Positions 8,752 to 17,351 of a stretch of 64,000 nucleotides of DNA are shown here, in pieces; position 1 is the first letter of the stretch; every line of letters begins with the position of its first letter. The notes under the pieces were generated by a model. That model was given only the letters and a program-made list of their open reading frames with translations. It was not told the origin of the DNA and made no database searches. A program made the position numbers and the translations under genes. This DNA comes from an uncultured Phocaeicola sp. (GTDB lineage: Bacteria; Bacteroidota; Bacteroidia; Bacteroidales; Bacteroidaceae), in assembly GCA_944319745.1 (NCBI GenBank), contig CALUET010000023.1:1-64000 (forward strand), given 5' to 3'.

Positions 8752-8765
8752 TTGATGCGCATCAA
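8752..8765. promoter_or_regulatory. Perfect FNR-consensus palindrome
   Basis: TTGATGCGCATCAA matches the FNR consensus TTGATnnnnATCAA at all ten defined positions, within the 16-bp palindrome 8751-8766. It starts 11 bases after the stop of a Crp/Fnr gene and is centred about 70 bases before the predicted transcription start of the next gene, a normal activator distance. A short hairpin terminator is an alternative, but only TTTT follows. Confidence 0.55.
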
Positions 8766-8816
8766 GAGTTTTGCAGAAAAGCAAAAAAGAAGAAACACAT
8801 CTTTTTCTTATAATCC

Positions 8817-8824
8817 TATCTTTG
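8817..8824 (+). promoter_or_regulatory. -7 box deciding start of small lipoprotein gene
   Basis: TATCTTTG matches TAnnTTTG. Transcription should begin near 8828, so the upstream in-frame ATG at 8771 cannot be used and the GTG at 8852 is the likely start. Confidence 0.55.
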
Positions 8825-8851
8825 ATTCATTGTATAAAAAAAACTACTGAA

Positions 8852-9250
8852 GTGCGATACCTGTTTTTTATTGTTTTTGTAACATTTTCTCTTTTCGGTT
8901 GCATAAACTCTTCGGAGAAGTCCGATAAGGGTGCAGATGACTTGTCTGCAGGGCAGTGTGTGCAGGCAGAAAACGATTCGTCGTTTATCGCAGAAGGCGT
9001 ATTGCGTATTGGGCATGAGGTGCGGTGTTTTGTGGCCGGGAACGATACGCTTGAACATTGGGTGGTGGATAAAACGGGCAAACTTTATCGGGCATACGAT
9101 GAGGCTGCGGGCGGCATTCCTAAGAGTGGCACTCCTGTTTGGGCAAAGTTACGCGTGGTAAATGCCGGAAAGACAGAGATAGGTTTCTCGGACGGTTACC
9201 ATGATACGTATTATGTAATGGAAGTTTTGGAGATAAAGAGTTTGAAATGA
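8852..9250 (+). CDS. Small lipoprotein, possible NlpE-C-like OB-fold
   Basis: From the GTG at 8852 this is a 132-residue protein with a hydrophobic leader ending at the lipobox LFGC (C17), so it is probably a lipoprotein. An acidic linker leads to an all-beta domain of about 85 residues rich in short strands. It resembles the OB-like C-terminal domain of NlpE-type proteins, but this is a weak assignment. The gene directly downstream encodes a lipocalin-like lipoprotein, so the two may act as a pair. An in-frame ATG at 8771 lies upstream of the predicted promoter and yields an unlikely N-terminus. Confidence 0.6.
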   Translation: MRYLFFIVFVTFSLFGCINSSEKSDKGADDLSAGQCVQAENDSSFIAEGVLRIGHEVRCFVAGNDTLEHWVVDKTGKLYRAYDEAAGGIPKSGTPVWAKLRVVNAGKTEIGFSDGYHDTYYVMEVLEIKSLK

Positions 9251-9270
9251 TTTTTTAAATAACGGGAGTA

Positions 9271-9633
9271 ATGAAGAAAAAAGTTATGAAGAAAGTTTTA
9301 GGCAGCTTGTTTTTGTTTGCCGGTCTTACGGCATTGTCCGCTTGTGGAGAAGCGTCAGTTGAGGGAGTATGGGTAGAGCCTGTCCCCGGAATGGAGGGAG
9401 AAGTGCAAGGTTTTAATCTGTCGGAAGGCGGAAAAGCCGCTTCTGTCAATATGGCAACGTTGCAATATACCGGTTGGGAGAAGGTCGGCAACCGGTTGAT
9501 TCTTTCGGGAAATAGTATAGGAAACGGGCAGACAATCTCTTTCCGCGATACGTTCCTGATAGAAAAGATATCGGGCGATAGCTTGGTACTTAAGGACAGA
9601 AATCTGACACGTGCTTACAAGTCAATGCGTTGA
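9271..9633 (+). CDS. Lipocalin-like lipoprotein
   Basis: This 120-residue protein has a signal sequence with lipobox LSAC (about C25) followed by a small lipocalin-like beta domain starting with the typical GVW strand. The pattern fits the short lipocalin-family lipoproteins common in Bacteroidales; no specific ligand is known. ATG codons at 9271 and 9286 are both possible starts. It lies 20 bases after the preceding lipoprotein gene and is followed by a convergent terminator. Confidence 0.65.
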   Translation: MKKKVMKKVLGSLFLFAGLTALSACGEASVEGVWVEPVPGMEGEVQGFNLSEGGKAASVNMATLQYTGWEKVGNRLILSGNSIGNGQTISFRDTFLIEKISGDSLVLKDRNLTRAYKSMR

Positions 9634-9693
9634 CAAGAAACTTTCCGTTCCTCTTCGGGGATGTGACGGGATAATCTTTCCCGGAAAGTTATA

Positions 9694-9755
9694 AAAATGC
9701 GCCGTCATTCCGACCTGAACATCTGTATGTTTGAAAGAGAATGACGGCGCGTTTT
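9694..9755. terminator. Bidirectional terminator between convergent genes
   Basis: GCGCCGTCATTC (9699-9710) pairs with GAATGACGGCGC (9739-9750), extended by an A/T-rich outer stem (9694-9697 with 9752-9755). It separates the lipocalin-like gene from the minus-strand GNAT gene. A second inverted repeat, AACTTTCCG (9639-9647) with CGGAAAGTT (9682-9690), lies just before it. Confidence 0.75.
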
Positions 9756-9758
9756 ATG

Positions 9759-10256
9759 TCAAATATCCAGCCCCATGATGTAATCGTTCATGTAAAATCC
9801 GTTGCCTATCGGGAAATCTCCTTCGCGAAGCTTCGTCATTCCCATGTGTTTGTAGAATCCTAATGCCGGATTGTTGCGGTTTACGTTCAGCTCCATTCGG
9901 CAAGGTCCCGGGTGAAGTTCCTTAATACCCCGGATGGCCTGCTCGAAAAGTTTCCGTCCCAAATGGCTCTTTTGGAAATAAGGCAGCACATATATCTTTT
10001 GCAAGTGGAATACGTTTTCTCCTTCCTGCTGTATGGATACGTAGCCAGCCGGCTCGCATTCTTCGTATGCGATGTAATAAATGTGTCCTTCTTCTGTCAT
10101 TTGTTTGCGTAGGTTCTCGGGGGAATACATCCAGTCCATCATGAAGTTTATTTGTTCTTCGCTGATGAGCTCCTTGTAAGTTGCCGGGAAAACTTCCCAT
10201 GCCAGCTTATTGATTACGGGAATGTCGCTGATGTCTGCTTTTCTTATTGTAAACAT
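9759..10256 (-). CDS. GNAT family N-acetyltransferase
   Basis: This 165-residue protein has the GNAT fold. The central strand QKIYVLPYFQKSHLGRKLF carries the acetyl-CoA loop (variant of Q/R-x-x-G-x-G/A), and the C-terminal part (NPALGFYKHMGM) is typical. It transfers an acetyl group from acetyl-CoA to an unknown amine. The start at 10256 is preferred over 10292 because a minus-strand -7 box at 10290-10297 would overlap the earlier ATG. Confidence 0.83.
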   Translation of the reverse strand: MFTIRKADISDIPVINKLAWEVFPATYKELISEEQINFMMDWMYSPENLRKQMTEEGHIYYIAYEECEPAGYVSIQQEGENVFHLQKIYVLPYFQKSHLGRKLFEQAIRGIKELHPGPCRMELNVNRNNPALGFYKHMGMTKLREGDFPIGNGFYMNDYIMGLDI

Positions 10257-10289
10257 TGTGGTATAATGATTTAAAGATTTACTTTCCAA

Positions 10290-10297
10290 CAAAAGTA
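10290..10297 (-). promoter_or_regulatory. Putative -7 box of GNAT gene
   Basis: The minus strand reads TACTTTTG, matching TAnnTTTG. It lies 33 bases before the ATG at 10256 and rules out the upstream ATG at 10292. Confidence 0.5.
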
Positions 10298-10392
10298 CAT
10301 TTTAGTTGTTTCTTTTCGGCATTTTGGAGAATTTATAACGTTAAAATAAATAAAATATAGAATTATGTTATACATAGTATTGTAATAATTTA

Positions 10393-10400
10393 TATATTTG
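10393..10400 (+). promoter_or_regulatory. Putative -7 box of C1 peptidase gene
   Basis: TATATTTG matches TAnnTTTG, 57 bases before the ATG at 10458. Confidence 0.5.
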
Positions 10401-10457
10401 TGCCATACAAACTATGCAAAAGATTGTTTTGTTTAAGCAGATTGGTAAAGAAGGATT

Positions 10458-11549
10458 ATGAAAAAGATATGGTTGTTTTTGATGATGGCTTTGGTTGCTT
10501 GTAAAGGAGAGCGGAAAGAATCGGAAAATATGACTCCGCAGGCGGACACGATTCGCCTGACCGTTTTGAATGAAGTTCCCGTCACTTCTGTAAAACAACA
10601 GATTTCAGGAACGTGTTGGGCCTATTCCACCGCATCGTTTTTGGAATCGGAAATATACCGGACTAAAGGAAAGTTTATAGAACTTTCGGCAATGTATTTT
10701 GTGCGGAACGTTTATTTGCAGAAAGCGGAAAACTACATACTCCGTCAGGGGACGGCCCGTTTTACGGAGGGCGGCTGCAATTACGATCCGTTACTTGCCG
10801 TCGATTCGTTGGGAACAGTGCCTTTCGGTACGTATCGCGGCGATACGGTCGGGAGTCATCAAGGCCTTTTTGCGGAACTGTATCCGCGGGTGTTTGATTA
10901 TGCCGACAGGGAAAAAGAGATGAAATCCGACTGGAGAGAGGAAATCCCTTCGGTATTGAATAAGCATTTGGGCGCGCCAATCGACTCGTTCGAATATGAC
11001 GGACGGTGGTTTACGCCGAAAACCTTTTGGGAATACACGGGGCTGAACTCGGAGGATTATGTAAATCTTACTTCGTTTCTTCACGTGCTTCCCTATAAAT
11101 ATTCCGCGCTGTCTATCCCCGCCAATTGGAGCAGTGCCGCATATTTTAACGTCCCCTTGGACGAATATATGGAAAATATCGATCATGCACTGGCACACGG
11201 TTATTCTCTTGCCGTGGCGATGGATCTTAGCGAACCCGGCATTTCCGTCATGGAAGGCTTCGCTTTGATGCCTTCCGACAGCGTGTTTTCTCCGGAACGT
11301 CGTCAGAAAGATTTTGAAAGTTTCCGTACCACCGACGACCATAACATGCACATCGTGGGGAAAGCCAGAGATGAAAACGGAAATGTTTTCTATAAATGTA
11401 AAAATTCCTGGGGAACATCTTTCGGGTTGGGCGGATACTATTATATAAGTGCGCCCTACATGAGGATGAAATCCATTTATGTCATGCTGCATAAAGACGG
11501 GTTGATGGAACAGACGAAACGGAAACTGTTTGCGGAAAGTGTCCGGTAA
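10458..11549 (+). CDS. C1 family cysteine peptidase lipoprotein (bleomycin hydrolase-like)
   Basis: This 363-residue papain-fold peptidase is related to aminopeptidase C/bleomycin hydrolase (C1B). The oxyanion glutamine Q48, nucleophile C53 (in GTCWAY), H298 and N316 (in KNSWG) are all present. The N-terminus is a lipoprotein signal ending VAC (C15), so unlike the classical cytosolic enzymes it should be anchored in the envelope. It is somewhat shorter than cytosolic PepC. The gene appears monocistronic and is followed by PadR-PspC. Confidence 0.88.
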   Translation: MKKIWLFLMMALVACKGERKESENMTPQADTIRLTVLNEVPVTSVKQQISGTCWAYSTASFLESEIYRTKGKFIELSAMYFVRNVYLQKAENYILRQGTARFTEGGCNYDPLLAVDSLGTVPFGTYRGDTVGSHQGLFAELYPRVFDYADREKEMKSDWREEIPSVLNKHLGAPIDSFEYDGRWFTPKTFWEYTGLNSEDYVNLTSFLHVLPYKYSALSIPANWSSAAYFNVPLDEYMENIDHALAHGYSLAVAMDLSEPGISVMEGFALMPSDSVFSPERRQKDFESFRTTDDHNMHIVGKARDENGNVFYKCKNSWGTSFGLGGYYYISAPYMRMKSIYVMLHKDGLMEQTKRKLFAESVR

Positions 11550-11588
11550 GAATTATAAATGATGTAGATAACTCAATATATTAAGCCT

Positions 11589-11954
11589 ATGAATGTAGAT
11601 AATGTAAAGTCTCAGATGCGGAAGGGGATGCTGGAGTATTGCATACTGCTTCTGCTTCATCGGGGAGCATCGTATGCTTCAGACATCATACAGGACCTGA
11701 AAGAGGCGAAACTGATTGTGGTTGAAGGTACGCTTTACCCGTTGCTTACCCGGTTGAAGAACGATGAATTGTTGTCGTATAAGTGGGTTGAGTCCACACA
11801 AGGACCTCCGCGTAAATATTATTGCCTGACGGAAAAAGGAGAAGATTTCTTATCCGAATTGCAAATGGCATGGGATGAACTCTCCGGAACGGTGAATCAT
11901 TTAAGAACAAATTTATTAATATCTAAAAATTATGAAGAAGACAGTAACAGTTAA
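11589..11954 (+). CDS. PadR family transcriptional regulator
   Basis: This 121-residue winged-helix protein shows the PadR core: GMLEYCILLLL at the start, GTLYPLLTRL as recognition helix and wing region (about residues 55-65), and the PPRKYYCLTEKG wing. Such regulators usually repress their own operon. It overlaps the downstream PspC-domain gene by 23 bases, the standard PadR-PspC arrangement in Bacteroidetes, suggesting it controls an envelope-stress membrane protein. Confidence 0.9.
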   Translation: MNVDNVKSQMRKGMLEYCILLLLHRGASYASDIIQDLKEAKLIVVEGTLYPLLTRLKNDELLSYKWVESTQGPPRKYYCLTEKGEDFLSELQMAWDELSGTVNHLRTNLLISKNYEEDSNS

Positions 11955-12975
11955 TTTGAGCGGGACGGTTTATAATATAGACGAGGATGCTTATGCTTTG
12001 TTGGATAGTTATTTGAAAAACCTGCGTGTATGTTTTAAAAGAGAAGTCGACGGCGAGGAGATTGTGCGCGATATGGAAGCACGCATAGCCGAATTGTTGA
12101 ATGAAGATCTTGGAGACAAACAGACTGTGATTACGATAGAAAATGTGGAAAAGGTCATCGGACGTATGGGAAAGCCCGAGGACTTTTCCGATGAAGATGC
12201 CGATGCGGACGGTAAAAGATCGTGGGCGGGCGATAAAAGCACGACGATGGGCAAACGTTTGTTCCGCAATCCCGACGACCGGATATTGGGAGGTGTCCTG
12301 TCGGGTATTGCAGCCTATTTTGGAATAAATGCCACTCTGCTTCGCCTCTTGTTGCTGGTCGCCGTTTTCTTTGTCCATGTTTTGATTTTAATCTATATCA
12401 TTCTTTGGATAGTCATACCGCTGGCTCGTACGGCAACGGAGAAGTTGCAGATGCGTGGACAACCCATTAATATGGAAAATATCGGCAAGACTGTGACCGA
12501 AGGAGTCGATAAGGTTGGCGAAAAAGTCAACGCGGGAAAAACAAAATCGTTTCTGCATTCGTTAGGAAACGGCATCGTGGAAGTGGTGGGATTTCTCATT
12601 AAATTTCTGTTGGTACTCCTTGCTGTCTGTCTTACACCGGCTCTTTTGTTTGGGCTGATCGTTGTCTTTATATTATTGGTGGTGGCTGTCGGCGTGGCAG
12701 GTAGTGTTCCGGTCATGTTTTTTCAGCTTTGGCCGGAAGTAGACTGGAACATCATTACAACGGTTTCTCCCGCTCTTACGTTGGCATTTTCCGTATGTGC
12801 GGTGCTGGCTCTGGGCATTCCCGTACTGGCTCTGTTGCAGATTTTAATGCAAGCATTCGGAGGATGGAAACCAATGTCTACGGGCGTTCGGGTATTTCTT
12901 ATCCTGCTTTGGATGGTTTCTTTGGCTTTGGGGATTGCTTTGTTCCTGCAGTATCCGCTCAATTTCTACGTGTGA
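11932..12975 (+). CDS. PspC domain membrane protein
   Basis: This 347-residue protein has a soluble acidic N-terminal region (about 1-95), a PspC domain (about 105-165, with RNPDDRILGGVLSGIAAYFG and a membrane helix), then further membrane helices in two clusters (about 215-265 and 275-345). PspC proteins respond to inner-membrane stress. It overlaps the PadR gene by 23 bases and is probably translationally coupled to it. Its signal and partners are unknown. Confidence 0.85.
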   Translation: MKKTVTVNLSGTVYNIDEDAYALLDSYLKNLRVCFKREVDGEEIVRDMEARIAELLNEDLGDKQTVITIENVEKVIGRMGKPEDFSDEDADADGKRSWAGDKSTTMGKRLFRNPDDRILGGVLSGIAAYFGINATLLRLLLLVAVFFVHVLILIYIILWIVIPLARTATEKLQMRGQPINMENIGKTVTEGVDKVGEKVNAGKTKSFLHSLGNGIVEVVGFLIKFLLVLLAVCLTPALLFGLIVVFILLVVAVGVAGSVPVMFFQLWPEVDWNIITTVSPALTLAFSVCAVLALGIPVLALLQILMQAFGGWKPMSTGVRVFLILLWMVSLALGIALFLQYPLNFYV

Positions 12976-13021
12976 TGACTACTTTTGGGAAATAAAATAA
13001 ACGTAAGTAGCAAATAAATGT

Positions 13022-13029
13022 TATCTTTG
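13022..13029 (+). promoter_or_regulatory. Putative -7 box of purT
   Basis: TATCTTTG matches TAnnTTTG and lies 29 bases before the ATG at 13059. Confidence 0.55.
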
Positions 13030-13058
13030 CTGCAAGTGAGTATAAACAAATTACTGCT

Positions 13059-14228
13059 ATGACAAAGAAAATACTTTTGTTAGGTTCCGGAGAATTAGGA
13101 AAAGAGTTTGTAATAGCTGCCAAACGTTTGGGGCAGTATGTGATTGCGTGTGATTCATACGCCGGCGCTCCCGCCATGCAAGTTGCAGATGAATATGAAG
13201 TTTTCAGCATGCTGGATGGTGAAGCACTCGATAAGGTGATAGAAAAACATCACCCGGATATTATTGTTCCGGAGATAGAAGCTATCCGCACGGAGCGGTT
13301 GTATCATTGGGAAGAAAGCGGCATTCAGGTTGTTCCGAGCGCACGTGCCGTTAATTACACCATGAACCGTAAAGCAATTCGCGACCTTGCAGCGAAGGAA
13401 CTGGGACTGAAAACTGCAAAATATTTTTACGCTTCTTCGTTCGAAGAACTGAAAGAAGCCGCCGATAAAATAGGTTATCCTTGTGTCATCAAACCGTTGA
13501 TGTCTTCTTCCGGTAAGGGGCAGTCGGTTGCTAAAAGCCCGGAAGATTTGGAATATTCGTGGACTTATGGATGCAGCGGCAGCAGAGGAGACATAAAAGA
13601 ACTCATCGTAGAAGAGTTCATACACTTTGATTGTGAGATAACCCTGCTGACGGTTACCCAAAAAGATGGCCCTACGCTGTTTTGTCCGCCGATAGGTCAT
13701 GTGCAAAAGGGCGGCGACTATCGGGAAAGTTTCCAGCCCGCACACATTGATCCGGAGCATTTGGCCGAAGCACAGATGATGGCAGATAAGGTAACGAAAG
13801 CTCTTACAGGATACGGTTTATGGGGAGTGGAATTTTTCTTGAGCCATGAAAAGGGCGTATATTTCTCCGAATTGTCTCCGCGTCCTCACGATACGGGAAT
13901 GGTAACATTGGGGAATACGCAGAACTTGAACGAGTTCGAGTTGCATTTATATGCCGTGTTGGGTCTGCCTATCCCGGGAATTACTCAGGAACACATCGGC
14001 GCAAGTGCGGTAATTCTTTCGCCGATAGCCGGAAAAGAAGCTCCTCGTTATCGGGGGGAAGAGAAGGTCTGCTCTCAGCCCAATACCTATCTTCGGATTT
14101 TCGGAAAACCGTTTACGAGGTTAAATCGTCGCATGGGGGTAGTACTTTGCTATGACAAATGCGGAGGCGACCTGGAGGCTTTACGCGAAAAATGTAAATC
14201 GTTGGCTTCAAAAATAGAGGTGTATTAA
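13059..14228 (+). CDS. purT: Formate-dependent phosphoribosylglycinamide formyltransferase
   Basis: This 389-residue ATP-grasp enzyme makes formyl-GAR from GAR, formate and ATP, the folate-independent third step of purine synthesis. The N-terminal Rossmann-like segment ([12 protein letters not shown]), the ATP-binding loop MSSSGKGQS (about residue 150) and the [10 protein letters not shown] metal-binding region (about residue 270) match PurT. Length is normal (E. coli PurT has 392). It is cytosolic. A GH92 gene follows after 22 bases, an unexpected partner. Confidence 0.95.
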   Translation: MTKKILLLGSGELGKEFVIAAKRLGQYVIACDSYAGAPAMQVADEYEVFSMLDGEALDKVIEKHHPDIIVPEIEAIRTERLYHWEESGIQVVPSARAVNYTMNRKAIRDLAAKELGLKTAKYFYASSFEELKEAADKIGYPCVIKPLMSSSGKGQSVAKSPEDLEYSWTYGCSGSRGDIKELIVEEFIHFDCEITLLTVTQKDGPTLFCPPIGHVQKGGDYRESFQPAHIDPEHLAEAQMMADKVTKALTGYGLWGVEFFLSHEKGVYFSELSPRPHDTGMVTLGNTQNLNEFELHLYAVLGLPIPGITQEHIGASAVILSPIAGKEAPRYRGEEKVCSQPNTYLRIFGKPFTRLNRRMGVVLCYDKCGGDLEALREKCKSLASKIEVY

Positions 14229-14250
14229 GAAAAGAAAGCTTATAGAGAAT

Positions 14251-16506
14251 ATGAATTTTAGTATATTGCGAAAAGGAATAATGACATGTGCTTTAGGGTG
14301 CATGCCATTATTTGTTGTAACAGCCGATGTTCTTCCGGGAAATGCCCGCTATGTTGATCCGTTTATCGGCGTAGAAGGTGATGGAAACGTCTTCCCCGGT
14401 GTTTGTGTTCCTTTCGGCATGATGAAGTTAGGACCGGATTGCGGAAATAAAGAATCGAATTCGGGGTGGGATACAAACGGCAATATTCATGGGTTCAGCC
14501 ATACGCATGTGAGCGGAACCGGAGGAGGTTCTAAGTACGGGAATGTATTGATGCTGCCCTTGACCGGAGAACTTCAGTTGAAAGATTACTCTTCCCCGCG
14601 CGCCAATGAAGAGGCGGTGCTGGGAGAATATAAGGTAGATTTATCTCGTTACGGGACAAAAGTCCGTCTGACGGCCTTGAGCAAAGCCGGATTTCATGAG
14701 TATGTTTTTCCGGAAAGTAAGGAATCGAAAGTGATTTTTGATTTGGGCAGTTGTCTGGCTTTACAGTGGTGTGAAACACAAAGGCTGGTAGGTTCAGAGG
14801 TACGTGTGCTGTCCGATTCGTCGGTGGAAGGATATACCCGCGTGAAAGGCGGCTGGAATGAGGGTGAGGCTTATACGGTATATTTTTATGCGGAAGCCGA
14901 TACTCCGGCCGATAGTATCGGAACATGGAAGGGAACGCAGCTGTTCCCCGGGGTAAACGCTCAGTTCGATTCGGGTGAAAAGACGGGAGCTTATTTTTGT
15001 TACTCTACGGCCGAAGGGCAAAAGATCAACTTACGTGTGGGCATTTCATACATCAGTTGCGGAAAAGCCCGCGAAAATCTGAGGCAAATTACGACGTGGA
15101 GTTTCGATGAGGTGCGCGCACAAGCGGTGGACGAATGGAATAAAATTCTGAACAAAGTAGAACTTTCCGGAGAAGAAGAAGATAAAGTGAAGTTTTACAC
15201 GGCATTGTATCATTGCTATCTTCAGCCCACAGACAAGACAGGAGAGAATCCGAAGTGGACATCGGGGGAACCGAATTTCGACGATTACTACGCCATTTGG
15301 GATACATTCCGCGCAACACATCCGCTGTTTACCTTGTTGACTCCTTCGGTTCAAGCCAATATTGTACGTTCTTTAATTGATATTTATCGGAATGATGGCT
15401 ATATGCCCGATGCACGAAGCGGTAATGATAACGGACGGGTACAGGGAGGAAGTAACTGCGACATCCTGATAGCCGATGCAATAGTTAAGGGCCTTCAGGG
15501 TATAGATTACGAAGCAGGTCTTCAAGCCATGCTGAAAAATGCGGAAGTTTCTCCCGGTGATAATGAAAGAAAAGAAGGACGAGGCGGGTTGCCCGACTAT
15601 AATACGTTGGGATACGTATCGTCGGCTTTTGAAAGATGTCTGACGCGCACTTTTGAGTATTCCAACTGTGATTTTGCCATAGCAACAGTAGCCGAGCGGC
15701 TGGGAAAGCAGGACGTTGCCGAAAAATATTACCGGAAAGCATCCAATTGGCAGAATACATGGAATGAAAAGATTACCGCCTTAGGGCATACAGGATTTGC
15801 ATGGCCTAAGGAACGAAACGGGAATTTCTGGCCGGAAGATCGGTATACCGTTCTGACCGGAGGCGGATGGGAGAATCCTACTTACGAGACATTCTCTTTC
15901 GAATTATCCTTGTATGTGCCGCATGACATGAAAGAACTTATAAAGAAATGTGGCGGGGAAGAAAAATTCACGGCGCGTCTCGATACGTTCTTTACCCATA
16001 AAGAAGGAGATCAGCGCTGGCGTATCGGCATGTTCCAAGTATCGAATGAACCGGGATTCCTCACTCCTGTGCTGTATAATTACGTAAACCGTCAGGATAA
16101 GACGGCGGCCATTGTGCGTAACATCTTGGAGAATCGTTATAAAACAACGCGTGACGGCATCCCCGGCAACGACGACTCCGGTTCCATGTCTGCATGGTAT
16201 ATCTTCCATTCATTAGGTTTTTATCCCAATGCGGGGCAGGATGTTTATCTTATCTCCAGTCCGGTTTTCGATAAGGCAACCCTGCATCTTGAGAACGGAA
16301 AGACGTTGACCGTTACGGTGAAAAAGAACAGTGACAAGAATATTTATGTACACTCGGTTAAATTGAACGGCAAATCTCTCGACAAAAACTGGTTCCGTCA
16401 CGCCGACATATCGGGAGGAGGTACGTTAGAGTTTGTGATGGGCAGTAAACCTTCCGGCTGGTCTTCTGACGGCGAGTTGCCGCCTTCCATGTCGGATATG
16501 CGGTAA
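14251..16506 (+). CDS. GH92 family alpha-mannosidase, secreted
   Basis: This 751-residue exo-acting alpha-mannosidase of glycoside hydrolase family 92 has a signal peptide (about 1-25) and the family hallmarks: YVDPFIGVEGDGNVFPG at the start of the mature protein, GFSHTHVSGTG near residue 85, and the catalytic GNDDSGSMSAWY motif with D641 and D642. Family enzymes are calcium-dependent and invert the anomeric centre; they trim alpha-mannose from host or yeast glycans. No SusC/SusD genes are nearby, so it is not in a classical polysaccharide locus. Linkage specificity is not predictable here. Confidence 0.93.
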   Translation: MNFSILRKGIMTCALGCMPLFVVTADVLPGNARYVDPFIGVEGDGNVFPGVCVPFGMMKLGPDCGNKESNSGWDTNGNIHGFSHTHVSGTGGGSKYGNVLMLPLTGELQLKDYSSPRANEEAVLGEYKVDLSRYGTKVRLTALSKAGFHEYVFPESKESKVIFDLGSCLALQWCETQRLVGSEVRVLSDSSVEGYTRVKGGWNEGEAYTVYFYAEADTPADSIGTWKGTQLFPGVNAQFDSGEKTGAYFCYSTAEGQKINLRVGISYISCGKARENLRQITTWSFDEVRAQAVDEWNKILNKVELSGEEEDKVKFYTALYHCYLQPTDKTGENPKWTSGEPNFDDYYAIWDTFRATHPLFTLLTPSVQANIVRSLIDIYRNDGYMPDARSGNDNGRVQGGSNCDILIADAIVKGLQGIDYEAGLQAMLKNAEVSPGDNERKEGRGGLPDYNTLGYVSSAFERCLTRTFEYSNCDFAIATVAERLGKQDVAEKYYRKASNWQNTWNEKITALGHTGFAWPKERNGNFWPEDRYTVLTGGGWENPTYETFSFELSLYVPHDMKELIKKCGGEEKFTARLDTFFTHKEGDQRWRIGMFQVSNEPGFLTPVLYNYVNRQDKTAAIVRNILENRYKTTRDGIPGNDDSGSMSAWYIFHSLGFYPNAGQDVYLISSPVFDKATLHLENGKTLTVTVKKNSDKNIYVHSVKLNGKSLDKNWFRHADISGGGTLEFVMGSKPSGWSSDGELPPSMSDMR

Positions 16507-16545
16507 AACCGGAAAAACATAACATTATTTTAGAGTAAACAAAAG

Positions 16546-16581
16546 GATTGTCTGCCGAAAATCGGCGGACAATCTTTTTTT
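16546..16581 (+). terminator. Terminator after GH92 gene
   Basis: GATTGTC (16546-16552) pairs with GACAATC (16668-16674 would be out of range; the arm is 16568-16574), and GCCG (16554-16557) with CGGC (16563-16566), around the loop AAAAT. Seven T residues follow. The next promoter box starts only a few bases later. Confidence 0.85.
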
Positions 16582-16584
16582 GTA

Positions 16585-16592
16585 TATATTTG
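16585..16592 (+). promoter_or_regulatory. -7 box deciding start of AlkD-like gene
   Basis: TATATTTG matches TAnnTTTG. An ATG at 16580 lies before it, so translation should start at the ATG at 16631. Confidence 0.55.
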
Positions 16593-16630
16593 TTTGCATT
16601 AAAATTTCGAGTATTATTTCTTCAACTGAT

Positions 16631-17347
16631 ATGGATAATTTTAAAATCGACGGGTTGACCATAAAAGAACATTTGCAAAAACTATCGGAAAGCGGGAACA
16701 AAAAATTTACTGAGAGCCTGAATCCGGGAGTGGAAAACGTGTTGGGCATCCGCATTGGCGACCTTCGTAAGCTGGCAAGCCGCATAGCAAAAGCCGATTG
16801 GAAGCAATATTTGGCCGACGCCGATACCTATTATATGGAAGAAAGAATGTTGCAAGGGCTGGTACTGGGGAGCATAAAGCCCGATGAAGATGTGGAAGTA
16901 TATCTTGAAAGGGTGTCGAGATTTGTACGGATTATCAACAGTTGGTCGGTATGCGATGTGTTTGAATTTGCCGGAGGAAAACGTTTCGTTGCCAAATATT
17001 CCGAACGGTTGTGGCAATATGTATGTTATTGGATGCGGTCGGACAGGGAATATGAGTTGCGTTTCGGCGTGGTGATGAGCATGATATATTTCGTTGATGA
17101 GGCACACATCGCAGCGTTGCTTTCTCGTTACAGCGAGATATGCAGTGAGGATTATTACGCCAGAATGGCGGTGGCATGGGCCTTGTCGGTATGTTTCGTG
17201 AAGTTCCCCGAAGAAACAATGGCCTGTCTGAAGACAAAAATTTCAGATGATTTTATTTATCGTAAAGCCTTGCAGAAAATTGTTGAGTCGCGTCGTGTGG
17301 ATGAACAAACGAAAGCTATCGTCCGAAGTATGCGCCACAGTCGCTAA
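16631..17347 (+). CDS. DNA alkylation repair protein, AlkD-like
   Basis: This 238-residue, mostly helical protein fits the AlkD/AlkC-type HEAT-repeat family (DNA alkylation repair enzymes). The conserved segment GIRIGDLRKLA near residue 37, the INSWSVCDVF segment near residue 100 and the helical repeats to the C-terminus support this. AlkD excises positively charged alkylated bases such as N7-methylguanine; activity in this subfamily is not established. The start at 16631 follows from the promoter box. The gene is monocistronic and converges with rlmH, with only 4 bases between stop codons. Confidence 0.82.
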   Translation: MDNFKIDGLTIKEHLQKLSESGNKKFTESLNPGVENVLGIRIGDLRKLASRIAKADWKQYLADADTYYMEERMLQGLVLGSIKPDEDVEVYLERVSRFVRIINSWSVCDVFEFAGGKRFVAKYSERLWQYVCYWMRSDREYELRFGVVMSMIYFVDEAHIAALLSRYSEICSEDYYARMAVAWALSVCFVKFPEETMACLKTKISDDFIYRKALQKIVESRRVDEQTKAIVRSMRHSR

Positions 17348-17351
17348 AGAT

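Noticed and set aside
8751-8766. Palindrome read as a terminator of the Crp/Fnr gene
   Set aside because: The stem is short and followed only by TTTT; the exact FNR-consensus match is a better explanation, though a weak terminator role is not excluded.
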